Of a stretch of 27,524 nt of DNA, positions 15,985 to 23,596 are shown piece by piece; positions within the stretch are counted from its first letter, which is position 1, and each line of letters begins with the position of its first letter. A model generated the notes under the pieces. The model was given only the letters and a program-made list of their open reading frames with translations. It was not told the DNA's origin and did no database searches. The stretch is from CAIVAT01 sp037141055 (lineage in GTDB: Bacteria > Bacteroidota > Bacteroidia > Bacteroidales > FEN-979). A program made the translations under genes and the position numbers. Where the stretch lies: assembly GCA_037141055.1 (NCBI GenBank), contig JBAXDH010000046.1:1-27524 (forward strand), written 5' to 3'.

Positions 15985-16758
15985 TTAACAATTCTTCCAA
16001 ATTGGTTTTCTCTTTTCGATAAATGCATTGATTCCTTCATTGGCATCGTGAGTCTCCATCATCTCTTTTGTATACATGTCGGAAAATTCAGGGAGATGTT
16101 TAAGCATGAAAAAATCAAAGGAAGCCCTGGCGGCATGTGTGGCAAAACGCAAAGCAGAAGCGCTTTTTCCAAGAATGTTCTTCTCGATCCAGGCTGCAAC
16201 CGCTGCATCCATTGCGGCCTTATCTTCATATACTTCATTGACCATTCGCATGTTTTTGGCCTCTTCCGCAGAAATAATTCGCCCGGTGATAAGAAGGTCC
16301 TCAGCAAAAGCGTTTCCGACTTTCAATGGAAGCATGACAGATGCCGGGGGTGCAAACACCCCGAGAATGACCTCGGGCTGGCCGATTTTTGCAGTTTTGT
16401 CGGCAAAAATGAAATTGCAGGCCAGCGGCAGTTCAAACCCTCCTCCCAGGCATTGCCCCGATAACTTTGCAAGAGTTGGAATGTGCAGGTCAATGAGTGT
16501 GAAAAACATCCGGTGAAATCCGTCCAGCATCGCAGCCGCGTTGTCTTTTGTGTGTTCAGCCACGCTGGCGCCGTACGAAAAGTTATTTCCCGCTCCTTCA
16601 AAGGTGATCAGTTTGATGTTGCTGTTGTCTTTCAGCGAAACCAGGAACCCGGTGATGTCGGCCATCATGATGGCATCCAGGATATTGGCTTTTCCGTCGT
16701 CAAGAATTACACGGGCAACGGAATCTCCATACAAATATTCAACCTTGATTTTTTGCAT
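15985..16758 (-). CDS. dch: Cyclohexa-1,5-diene-1-carbonyl-CoA hydratase
   Basis: A 257-residue crotonase-family protein. The features match dienoyl-CoA hydratase of the benzoyl-CoA pathway rather than general enoyl-CoA hydratases: FSYGASVAEH, GQCLGGGFELPLAC, and IGQPEVILGVFAPPASVMLP. It adds water to cyclohexa-1,5-diene-1-carbonyl-CoA, the product of class I benzoyl-CoA reductase, to give 6-hydroxycyclohex-1-ene-1-carbonyl-CoA. The next two steps (had, oah) are the two genes directly upstream in the operon, with a 22-base gap to oah, as in the clustered dch-oah-had genes of Thauera. Length and start are as expected. Confidence 0.92.
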   Translation of the reverse strand: MQKIKVEYLYGDSVARVILDDGKANILDAIMMADITGFLVSLKDNSNIKLITFEGAGNNFSYGASVAEHTKDNAAAMLDGFHRMFFTLIDLHIPTLAKLSGQCLGGGFELPLACNFIFADKTAKIGQPEVILGVFAPPASVMLPLKVGNAFAEDLLITGRIISAEEAKNMRMVNEVYEDKAAMDAAVAAWIEKNILGKSASALRFATHAARASFDFFMLKHLPEFSDMYTKEMMETHDANEGINAFIEKRKPIWKNC

Positions 16759-16780
16759 GTATTCAGGTTTTATTGTTCTT

Positions 16781-17890
16781 TTATTGGAACTGGGGAGATA
16801 TTGCTTTTATAAGTTCATCATTCCATTCGTGGCCCTGTGCAAGCAACTGGCGGAGTTTTATGAAATCCGCTTCCCGCTTGTCCTTCGGACCGTCATTGAA
16901 AGCGCGGAAACCTGCCTTGCCCTCGGTCATCATGTTCAGCGCCAGCCAGTCGCGGTTGCTTTCCTTGTTTTTATCCCAGTGCTCGAGTTTGTGTTTGCGG
17001 AGTGAATTAAGGGTTTTACTCAGGCAGTTAGGCATCAGGTACATCAGTTTGGTGCAGAACCGTTCCACGGCCTGGTCGAGCATCGAAAGGTCCATCACGC
17101 CTGCTTTTACAAGTTCTTTGGCTTTTGCAAGTTCATCCCCCGATTTCATCTTTCCGTAAACGATCTGTCCTTTCTGGTTTACCCACTGATCGGTGTATAC
17201 CAGCGGATTTGTGATAAATTCACCGTTCACGTTCAGGGCGGGAACAACTTCCGTGAGTAACCCCGACCTCAGGGCTTCGTGGGCCGACCATGGGTCGCAG
17301 ACCGTGCAGGAGAACATGGCGCTTTCAATGCCCACGAACAAAGGAAGAAAATCAGTGGAGCCGCCATCGGGGGCGCTGCCATGCTTCGGGCCCGCCTGAC
17401 CGAACCGCGCAAAATCCTGTGCAATCGAAAAATCACAGGCCATCCCGATCTCTTGTCCGCCGCCGATCCGCATTCCGTTTACCCGGCACACAACCGGTTT
17501 GTCGTTCATCAGGATGGAGGAGACCATGTCGTTGAAAAGGCGCATGTATTGCTTGTATTCCTGCGGATTGCCGGCATAATACTCGGCGTACTCCTTGGTG
17601 TTGCCGCCGGTGCAAAAGGCTTTATCGCCCACGGCAGTGAATACGACGGCAACAACACTCCTGTCGTTGGAGGCCTGGCGCATGGCCATGATCACTTCTT
17701 TTACCGCATCAGTGGTATAAGAGTTAAACTGCTGGGGATTGTTGAGGATGATCCAGGCGTTGAAAAGACCTTCAACGGCATTGCCTCCATGATCGAGACA
17801 GGGGCGTAATTCAAAAAGGATTTCCTTGTAGGTGACTTCAGTAAGATTGTGGCTTGCTAACATTGGGTTACGTTTTATAATTACTTTCAT
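16781..17890 (-). CDS. oah: 6-oxocyclohex-1-ene-1-carbonyl-CoA hydrolase (ring-opening)
   Basis: A 369-residue crotonase-fold hydrolase, also called BamA, the accepted marker of anaerobic aromatic degradation. The diagnostic stretches are present: NNPQQFNSYTTDAVKEVI near residues 50-67, FCTGGNTKEYAEYY, GGGQEIGMACDFSIAQD, and FGQAGPKHGSAPDGGSTDF. It adds water to the oxo-enoyl-CoA and breaks the ring carbon-carbon bond, giving 3-hydroxypimelyl-CoA. The match to the known family is strong along the whole length. Met10 is a possible later start. A palindromic repeat and 63 bases separate it from had. Confidence 0.96.
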   Translation of the reverse strand: MKVIIKRNPMLASHNLTEVTYKEILFELRPCLDHGGNAVEGLFNAWIILNNPQQFNSYTTDAVKEVIMAMRQASNDRSVVAVVFTAVGDKAFCTGGNTKEYAEYYAGNPQEYKQYMRLFNDMVSSILMNDKPVVCRVNGMRIGGGQEIGMACDFSIAQDFARFGQAGPKHGSAPDGGSTDFLPLFVGIESAMFSCTVCDPWSAHEALRSGLLTEVVPALNVNGEFITNPLVYTDQWVNQKGQIVYGKMKSGDELAKAKELVKAGVMDLSMLDQAVERFCTKLMYLMPNCLSKTLNSLRKHKLEHWDKNKESNRDWLALNMMTEGKAGFRAFNDGPKDKREADFIKLRQLLAQGHEWNDELIKAISPQFQ

Positions 17891-17910
17891 TGATTGATTC
17901 GCTCCAGCCG

Positions 17911-17949
17911 GGCTCCCCCTCTCCCCCCTGGAGAGGGGCCGGGGGTGAG
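17911..17949. repeat. GC-rich palindromic intergenic repeat, copy 3
   Basis: A 9-bp perfect stem, CCCCTCTCC (17916-17924) with GGAGAGGGG (17930-17938), a 5-base loop, and a flank GCCGGGGGTGAGG like that of copy 2. It lies between the had stop and the oah start. Confidence 0.65.
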
Positions 17950-17953
17950 GCAG

Positions 17954-19015
17954 TTACTCAAAATCCGGCACCATCACCGATCTTTTTTTGTAAGCATGGT
18001 TCAGGGTGTTCCGGAACACTTCATTGATCTTTGACATCGGGAATGTTTCAATGAAATCGTCGATCCTGAGTTTGCCGGTGGCGATCAGGTCAACGACTTC
18101 GGGGTACAATTCGGGCTTGCAGCCCCAGGTCCCGATCAGTTTGGCATCAAATGCCATCAGGTTGCTCAGGCGGACTTCAGTGCGGTCCATGGTGAAGCCG
18201 ACAATGGAAAGGGTGGAGGTAAAAGTTATCAGGTTAAACCCCAGTTCCTGGCCTTGTTTTGTTCCCGAAACTTCAAAAATCTTCCATCCGTACCTTGAAA
18301 CGCCCAGTGTTTTGGCAATTTCCCGCACCTGTTCCTTGATGGCTTTGATATCGAGGCCTTTGATATTCAGCACGGCATCGATCCCATTGCTTCTGGCTGT
18401 CTCCAGTTTGCTGTCATCCAGATCAAGGGCCAGGACCTTTGCGCCGAAAATGCGGGCGATGAGGGCTGCATAAATGCCGACCCCGCCTACACCGATGATG
18501 ATGGCAAAATCGCCGGCAGAGAGTTCCGATTTACTGATCACCTGGTAAGGGGTGGAAATGGCGTCGGCAATTACGGATAATCTTTCAAGAGGATAGCTGG
18601 TCAGAAGAGCGTCAGGGACAGGGCAGAGAAATCTTGCCGGAACTTTGATATGGGAAGCAAAGCCACCGTCGAAGTCGTTTCCGGGCATGAGTTGTTTCTG
18701 GCACATGTTGCTTCGGCCCTTTTGACAGAGTTCGCATTCGCCGCACGGCAATACGGCGGGGATGATCACATTTTTTCCGAGCCATTCAGCAGGTCCTGCG
18801 ACGACAACGCCGCTTATTTCATGACCAAGGGTGAGGGGAAGTTCCTTCTTGGTTTTCACGCCATAATGCCAGAAGCTGAGGTCGGTATGGCACACGCCGC
18901 AGCCAGCGATTTTAACCAGTGCCTCATGGTCGCCCGGGATGGGCAAAGGGCTTTCCGTAAGCTGAAAATCAGCATCCGGTGTGGTCATTTGCCAGGAAAA
19001 CATCTTAAGATCCAT
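17954..19015 (-). CDS. had: 6-hydroxycyclohex-1-ene-1-carbonyl-CoA dehydrogenase
   Basis: A 353-residue zinc-type medium-chain alcohol dehydrogenase. The catalytic zinc ligands lie in GCGVCHTD (Cys42) and GHE (His65, Glu66). The structural zinc site is Cys91, 94, 97 and 105. The NAD-binding turn GVGGVG is at 175-180. It oxidises the hydroxyl made by Dch to the ketone that Oah then opens. The family is large, but N-terminal features (FSWQM...) and the position just before oah and dch support the Had assignment over a general alcohol dehydrogenase. A short ATTTACGA-repeat leader ends 7 bases before the start codon. Confidence 0.88.
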   Translation of the reverse strand: MDLKMFSWQMTTPDADFQLTESPLPIPGDHEALVKIAGCGVCHTDLSFWHYGVKTKKELPLTLGHEISGVVVAGPAEWLGKNVIIPAVLPCGECELCQKGRSNMCQKQLMPGNDFDGGFASHIKVPARFLCPVPDALLTSYPLERLSVIADAISTPYQVISKSELSAGDFAIIIGVGGVGIYAALIARIFGAKVLALDLDDSKLETARSNGIDAVLNIKGLDIKAIKEQVREIAKTLGVSRYGWKIFEVSGTKQGQELGFNLITFTSTLSIVGFTMDRTEVRLSNLMAFDAKLIGTWGCKPELYPEVVDLIATGKLRIDDFIETFPMSKINEVFRNTLNHAYKKRSVMVPDFE

Positions 19016-19022
19016 TTTGTTT

Positions 19023-19051
19023 GATTTACGATTTACGAATTACGATCTGCG
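19023..19051. repeat. Short TTTACGA direct repeats before had
   Basis: GATTTACGATTTACGAATTACGA on the plus strand holds three copies of an ATTTACGA-like unit. On the mRNA this is an A/U-rich leader ending 7 bases before the ATG of had. Confidence 0.5.
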
Positions 19052-19060
19052 CATCTGAAT

Positions 19061-20020
19061 TTATTTGCATTTGCCGACGCCGTCTTTGCAGGAGATGGCA
19101 TTGACCAGGTTGGTAAGAACAAGGTTTATCGGCGTTTTGATGTAATGTTTCCGCCCGTAATCAACGATCTTGCCATTCATGTAGTCGATTTCGGTTTCAC
19201 GCTTGTTGATTAAGTCGACCGCAAGCGATGGCATATGGTTGCCGGCATTGTTGAGATACCTGATGGCCAGCTTGATGAAGTTATCCGGAAGTTTTATGGC
19301 TTCCGCAGATGCCACCTGCACCGCTTCATAGAGGATCTGCTCGATGATTTCGAGGGTGTCGGCATTGGTCATTGCTTCCTTCATGGTCAGCCGTGAAATG
19401 GCGCACAGCGGACTCAGCGCGGCGTTCAGGATTGTTTTTTCCCAGATTTTATCGTTGATGGTAAATGAGTTCACCTGTTCGGTGGCCATGTCGACGCTTG
19501 CAAGGGTTTTTGCGATCCATTTGGCAAGTTCTTCCTGCGAATCATCCATGGAACCAACATAGTTTGGCGGGTTGAAAAAGTTGATGGCTGTGACGTTCGG
19601 AGCCTGGAGGTTACCGGCAAAATTGATGACCATTCTTAAAATGGAGGACTCGGGAAAGTGGCCCTGGTACTTTTTCCCGATGTCGATGCCGTTCTGGGCA
19701 CTCAGCAGGAATACACTCTTTTTCAGATTCTCCTCGATGATCTTTACAATTTTATCGACATGATAATCCTTCACGGCAGAGATCAGGATGTCGAAATCAT
19801 GCTCGAGCATCTCCTCCACCGAGTAATAAACATATTTGAAGTAGGTCTTTTTTTCAATTCTGGAAACAAGTTCCATCCCTTCCCGGCGGATGATGTTCAG
19901 TTTCTCCCTGTCAAGATCGGTAACAGCAACTTCACAGCCCGCAAGTTTGAAATGCACGGCCAGCGTTTGTCCGATCGGCCCCAGTCCGATGATCCCGATG
20001 TTATACTTCTTGTCTTCCAT
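19061..20020 (-). CDS. Ketopantoate reductase-like NAD(P)-dependent oxidoreductase
   Basis: A 319-residue member of the ApbA/PanE family. The N-terminal Rossmann motif is GLGPIG, SAVKDYHVD and AQNGID form the cofactor side, and IWEKTILNAALSPLCAI carries the expected catalytic lysine. The helical C-domain has the ETEIDYMNGKIV motif. PanE reduces 2-dehydropantoate to pantoate for CoA synthesis. Its place inside the benzoyl-CoA operon, between the acyl-CoA ligase (33-base gap) and had (45-base gap), is unexpected. It may raise pantothenate/CoA supply, or it may be a relative acting on another 2-oxo or hydroxy acid. The family is sure; the substrate is not. Confidence 0.8.
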   Translation of the reverse strand: MEDKKYNIGIIGLGPIGQTLAVHFKLAGCEVAVTDLDREKLNIIRREGMELVSRIEKKTYFKYVYYSVEEMLEHDFDILISAVKDYHVDKIVKIIEENLKKSVFLLSAQNGIDIGKKYQGHFPESSILRMVINFAGNLQAPNVTAINFFNPPNYVGSMDDSQEELAKWIAKTLASVDMATEQVNSFTINDKIWEKTILNAALSPLCAISRLTMKEAMTNADTLEIIEQILYEAVQVASAEAIKLPDNFIKLAIRYLNNAGNHMPSLAVDLINKRETEIDYMNGKIVDYGRKHYIKTPINLVLTNLVNAISCKDGVGKCK

Positions 20021-20053
20021 GGTGTTTATTTTGGTTTAGGATTGATGTTCATT

Positions 20054-22135
20054 TTATAAAATGATCCGTGCATCAACGACACAAATTTCGTCACCTGTCG
20101 CAAAAAGAGGGTTGAGGTCGAGTTCCCTGATTGCGGGGAAATCTTCACAAAGCATGGATATCCGCTGGATGATTTCTGCGGCTTTCTCCCTGTTGATCCC
20201 TTTTTCACCCCTGAACCCATTTACCAGGGCCGCTGCTTTGACGGACCCGATCATATCATGTGCCTCCACGTTGCTGACGGGGGTGATTGTAAACGTCAGA
20301 TCTTTCAATATTTCCACGAAAATTCCGCCCAGACCGAAAGCAACAACATGGCCTGCGCCCTGCACCGCTTTTGCCCCGATAATCAGTTCCCGGCCCTTTG
20401 GCAGGTACTTCTGGACAAAATACTTTATACCCTTTCCAAGGTTCCTGCCCATGGATTCAGCCACAGCAGCAGCTTCGGCGGAATCCCTGATGTTGACCGC
20501 CACTCCGCCGACATCGCTCTTGTGGATGATCGATTCGGAATCTGCCTTGATCACGACCGGGAACCCGATCTCCCCGGCCATCGCTGCGACCTCCGCCGGA
20601 CCGGACGCTGTTTTCCAGGGGGCAACGGGAATTCGGTATGCTTCGAGGATGCCGTAAACCTCTGCGGCGGTTAAAACCTCTCTTTTCGCCGACAGGGCAT
20701 TGTAAAAGATTAAGCTTGCAGCCTTATTGTCAACATCGCCGAATTTCATGACAGAACCCTCTTCCTGCGATCTTATTTTATTATACCTGACCAGGGAATG
20801 AAGCGCCCTGGCAGCTGTTTCGGCAAAGTCAAAACACGGAATCTTCCCATCCATGAGGATTTTCGTCGTGCCGCCCCATTTCTGTTTGTCGGTCATGTAA
20901 TTGCACACGATCGGCTTGTTGCCGGCCTTCGCTGCTGCAGCAATTTCCCGGGCAACATTCTCGCAATCGACAAACGGGGGCGTTACAAAATTGATGTAGA
21001 TGCTGTCGAACTGGGGTTCGTTCAACATCACGGCCAGAGCGCTTTTAAAATGTCCGGGGCCGGCGGTTGCGACCACATCCAGCGGATTTCTCACGGAAGC
21101 TGATTCCAGCATGGTTCCTTTCAGCACCGCCGCTGCTTCTTCCGAAAGCGGCGGGATCTCCAGGCCGCAGCTCACCAGTTCATCGATGGCGATAACCGAT
21201 GGTCCGCCCGTGTTGGTGATGATCCCGACTTTATTTCCTTTGGGAACCGGCTGCGAAGATAGCGCCACTGCGGCATGGCAAAGGTCTTGCTGGCTGTTGA
21301 AGGTGAGGATCCCGGCTTTTTTATAGATCAGGTCCATGGAGATGCTGCCGGCCATACCGCCGATGTGCGAGCGGGAAGCTTCCGCCCCTTTGTCGGTGCG
21401 CCCTGAGGTGATGGCAAGTATGGGCTTCCGGGCGGTGACCTGTTTGGCAACCCGGATAAATTCCTGCGGATTTTCAAGGCTCTCGGCATAGAGCACGATG
21501 GCCTTTGTCTCTTCATCTTTGCCGTAGTAGCTTAAAAACTCGGTGATGGAAACATCGGAACCGTTGCCGTTGGAGGCGTACATCCGCTGGCCGATACCCA
21601 TGTCGTAAAAGGCCTGCATGAGCACGGCACCCACGCCGCCGCTTTGGGCGACCACCGAAATATGCCCGGGTTCGGGATAGGTAAAGGTGAAATTGCAGTA
21701 AGCATTGATGGTGGGATCTGAGTTGATGATACCCTGGCAGTTCGGCCCGACGACACGGATGCCGTATTTACGCGCCCTGGCCATAAAATCTTCTTCCAGC
21801 GCCTGGCCTTCGGCGCCCATTTCCTTAAATCCTGCGGTGTTCACAATGATGGCCTTTACGCCTTTCTTCCCGCAATTTTCCACTTCTTCCGGCACAAAAG
21901 GAGGAGGAATGACAATGTGGGCAAGGTCAATATCGCCCGGAACATCAAGTACCGATGGATAAGCCTTCAATCCCCTGATTTCGTCCACTTTGGGATTTAT
22001 CGGGTAAACAGGTCCGTTGAATTTGTAATGAAGCAGGTTTTTAATGATCACATTGCCAATGGAAAGTTCTTTGACCGAAGCGCCGATCAGCGCGACTGAC
22101 TTTGGTTTGAACAGTGAATCAAGGTTGTCGTTCAT
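20054..22135 (-). CDS. ADP-forming acyl-CoA ligase, fused alpha-beta
   Basis: A 693-residue protein with both parts of an ADP-forming acetyl-CoA synthetase in one chain. Residues 8-135 are the CoA-binding domain (SVALIGAS, ending in GPNCQG). Residues about 150-450 are the succinyl-CoA-ligase-like domains, with AQSGGVGAV and SRSHIGGMAGS, whose His257 is the likely phospho-histidine. Residues about 480-690 are the ATP-grasp domain, with PVVIKADSE, HKSDVGGV and RELDLNP. It interconverts acyl-CoA, ADP and Pi with acid, CoA and ATP. In a fermenting benzoate degrader it could save energy by turning acetyl-CoA into acetate and ATP. It could also activate benzoate, since no other ligase is present in this window. 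The sequence does not decide between these. Confidence 0.85.
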   Translation of the reverse strand: MNDNLDSLFKPKSVALIGASVKELSIGNVIIKNLLHYKFNGPVYPINPKVDEIRGLKAYPSVLDVPGDIDLAHIVIPPPFVPEEVENCGKKGVKAIIVNTAGFKEMGAEGQALEEDFMARARKYGIRVVGPNCQGIINSDPTINAYCNFTFTYPEPGHISVVAQSGGVGAVLMQAFYDMGIGQRMYASNGNGSDVSITEFLSYYGKDEETKAIVLYAESLENPQEFIRVAKQVTARKPILAITSGRTDKGAEASRSHIGGMAGSISMDLIYKKAGILTFNSQQDLCHAAVALSSQPVPKGNKVGIITNTGGPSVIAIDELVSCGLEIPPLSEEAAAVLKGTMLESASVRNPLDVVATAGPGHFKSALAVMLNEPQFDSIYINFVTPPFVDCENVAREIAAAAKAGNKPIVCNYMTDKQKWGGTTKILMDGKIPCFDFAETAARALHSLVRYNKIRSQEEGSVMKFGDVDNKAASLIFYNALSAKREVLTAAEVYGILEAYRIPVAPWKTASGPAEVAAMAGEIGFPVVIKADSESIIHKSDVGGVAVNIRDSAEAAAVAESMGRNLGKGIKYFVQKYLPKGRELIIGAKAVQGAGHVVAFGLGGIFVEILKDLTFTITPVSNVEAHDMIGSVKAAALVNGFRGEKGINREKAAEIIQRISMLCEDFPAIRELDLNPLFATGDEICVVDARIIL

Positions 22136-22180
22136 TGATATAAAAGATATTTTCGTTCAACATTATTGGCTCAAAAATTT

Positions 22181-22289
22181 TTAACCACAAAGGCCACAAA
22201 GGGTTTCACAAAGGCCACAAAGGAACTTTCAACGAATAACAAATACTTTGTGTCCCTGTGCCGGACTTTGTGTTCCTTCGTGGTTCATT
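22181..22289. repeat. CACAAAGG inverted repeat element, copy 2
   Basis: The left arm is AACCACAAAGGCCACAAAGG followed by more CACAAAGG units. The right arm is ACTTTGTGTCCCTGTG and ACTTTGTGTTCCTTCGTGGTT. The structure is like 15839-15951 and fills the 154-base gap between the bcrD stop and the ligase start. A large imperfect hairpin is expected in the transcript. Confidence 0.7.
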
Positions 22290-23144
22290 TTATTTTTTTG
22301 AAACAATCTCAAGAGGAATAGTTGCTTTAAGCTTATGATATCGAAATCCTCCCCAGATTGCCGCCCCGATTGCACCGCCGTAAATGGAATCGGGATGCGC
22401 CTTTATTTCCAGATCAAGTTTGCTCTCTTTGATAAGTTCCTGCACAGCCTCGATCATGCCGATGTTCATGGCCATCCCCCCTGTAAGCGCAACCGGCGAT
22501 GTGGCTTTGAGCGACGAGAGCAGCTTGACGATTTTATTGGCGATGGAAAGGTGAATTCCCTTGATGATGTCGGGCGTGGAGATTCCCCTGGAGACCATGT
22601 TGATCACATCGGTTTCGGCAAGCACGGAACATATGCCCGATGGGGTTTCCGGCGACATTGCCTTCAGGGACGTGGCTCCCACATCTTCAATTGCCAGCCC
22701 GAGATAACGGGAAATATTTTCGATGAACTGGCCGGATCCGGATGCACATTGCCCTGTCATCTTGTAGTCAAGCACCCGTCCCTGGTCGTTGATCTTGATC
22801 GCCCTCACATACAGGGCACCCATATCGACAACTGTCAGTGAACCGGGACAGAGGAACACTCCGCCCCTGGCATGGGTGGTCATGCTGTAAAAGTGGCCCT
22901 TTTTACGCATCAGCATTTCTCCTTCACCCGTTGAGGCAAGGTATGCGATATCGGAAATTTTCAGGTTGTTTTTGCCCAGCACCTGGTCGATAAGCTGGTC
23001 GGCCACCATTTCCGGATTTCTTTTCCTGATCTTTTCCGTCATCTGGTCAATGACGACAGGCTTGTCGGAATAGTCCATCAGTACCGCTTTTATGATACTG
23101 CTGCCAACGTCAACTCCGAATGTATAAATGTTCTGGGTTTTCAT
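22290..23144 (-). CDS. bcrD: Benzoyl-CoA reductase subunit D (ATPase)
   Basis: A 284-residue ASKHA-fold ATPase. It shows FGVDVGSSIIKAVLMD (9-24) and VVDMGALYVRAIKI in place of the DIGGQDTK of HgdC-type proteins. The cluster cysteines are Cys133 in GQCASGSGQFIENI and Cys172 in ICSVLAETDVI. The CASGSGQF pattern and altered phosphate motif fit BcrD. With BcrA it forms the heterodimeric activator that bridges one 4Fe-4S cluster, hydrolyses ATP and passes electrons to BcrBC. It follows the bcrA 3' part by 17 bases, and the order bcrC-bcrB-bcrA-bcrD is that of Thauera aromatica. No damage was seen. Confidence 0.93.
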   Translation of the reverse strand: MKTQNIYTFGVDVGSSIIKAVLMDYSDKPVVIDQMTEKIRKRNPEMVADQLIDQVLGKNNLKISDIAYLASTGEGEMLMRKKGHFYSMTTHARGGVFLCPGSLTVVDMGALYVRAIKINDQGRVLDYKMTGQCASGSGQFIENISRYLGLAIEDVGATSLKAMSPETPSGICSVLAETDVINMVSRGISTPDIIKGIHLSIANKIVKLLSSLKATSPVALTGGMAMNIGMIEAVQELIKESKLDLEIKAHPDSIYGGAIGAAIWGGFRYHKLKATIPLEIVSKK

Positions 23145-23161
23145 AGCTGTTTGTAAAGATC

Positions 23162-23593
23162 TTATGCACCACGCCTTGCAAACATGGCGCCTCCGAGGGC
23201 TCCCATGAAGATGGAATCGGTATGAACGTTGATGGTTATTTCTTTCCCGTAATTCTGCAGCACCAGGTCTGAAACATATTTCAGCACCGCCTGGTTGCGT
23301 GCCACTCCGCCTGTGAAAGTGAATTCGTTGCGAACCCCACCCGAACGTGCCAGCAGCGACATGGCCCTCATGACGATTGCCCGGTGCAATCCCGCCAGGA
23401 TATCCGAGCGTTTCTGGCCAACGTTGAGCAGCTCCCTGATTTCTGCGGCTGCAAAAACGGTACAGGTGGAGCAGATGTTCACTTCGCTGGTGGCTTCAAT
23501 GGCGAGCGGACCAAGTTCGTTCAATGAAATGCTGAATTCATCCGCGATATAGCCCAGGTAGCGGCCGCAACCGGCTGCACAGCGGTCGTTCAT
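23162..23593 (-). CDS. bcrA: Benzoyl-CoA reductase subunit A, C-terminal part after an in-frame TAG
   Basis: A 143-residue frame in the same reading frame as the N-terminal part, starting with an ATG that directly follows the TAG. It holds the cluster cysteine Cys5 in NDRCAAGCGRYLGYI, and SEVNICSTCTVFAAAEI with Cys41 and Cys44. It ends with the sugar-kinase-like FTGGVARN and GALGGAMFARRGA. The sequence is intact and well conserved. Together with the N-terminal part it would make a 458-residue BcrA, close to the usual length. On its own it lacks the first nucleotide-binding lobe. It could be made by reinitiation at TAGATG, by read-through, or not at all if the gene is broken. Confidence 0.85.
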   Translation of the reverse strand: MNDRCAAGCGRYLGYIADEFSISLNELGPLAIEATSEVNICSTCTVFAAAEIRELLNVGQKRSDILAGLHRAIVMRAMSLLARSGGVRNEFTFTGGVARNQAVLKYVSDLVLQNYGKEITINVHTDSIFMGALGGAMFARRGA

Positions 23594-23596
23594 CTA
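23594..23596 (-). other. bcrA: In-frame TAG codon inside bcrA
   Basis: The minus-strand reading is AGT TTT TAG ATG AAC GAC CGC, in one frame through both parts of bcrA. A single C-to-T transition would make TAG from CAG (Gln). The identity of the original residue is inferred; paralogues here have Lys. TAG also ends bcrC and the fused dehydrogenase gene at normal lengths, so it is an ordinary stop in this organism. Confidence 0.9.

Noticed and set aside
15839..22289. CRISPR array from the repeated CACAAAGG units
   Set aside because: The units are irregularly spaced within two separate inverted elements, with no spacers of constant length and no cas genes.
23594..23596. Genome-wide recoding of TAG as a sense codon
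   Set aside because: TAG ends bcrC (25928) and the fused dehydrogenase gene (9885) at normal protein lengths, so it works as a stop here. No pyrrolysine genes or matching tRNA were seen in the window.
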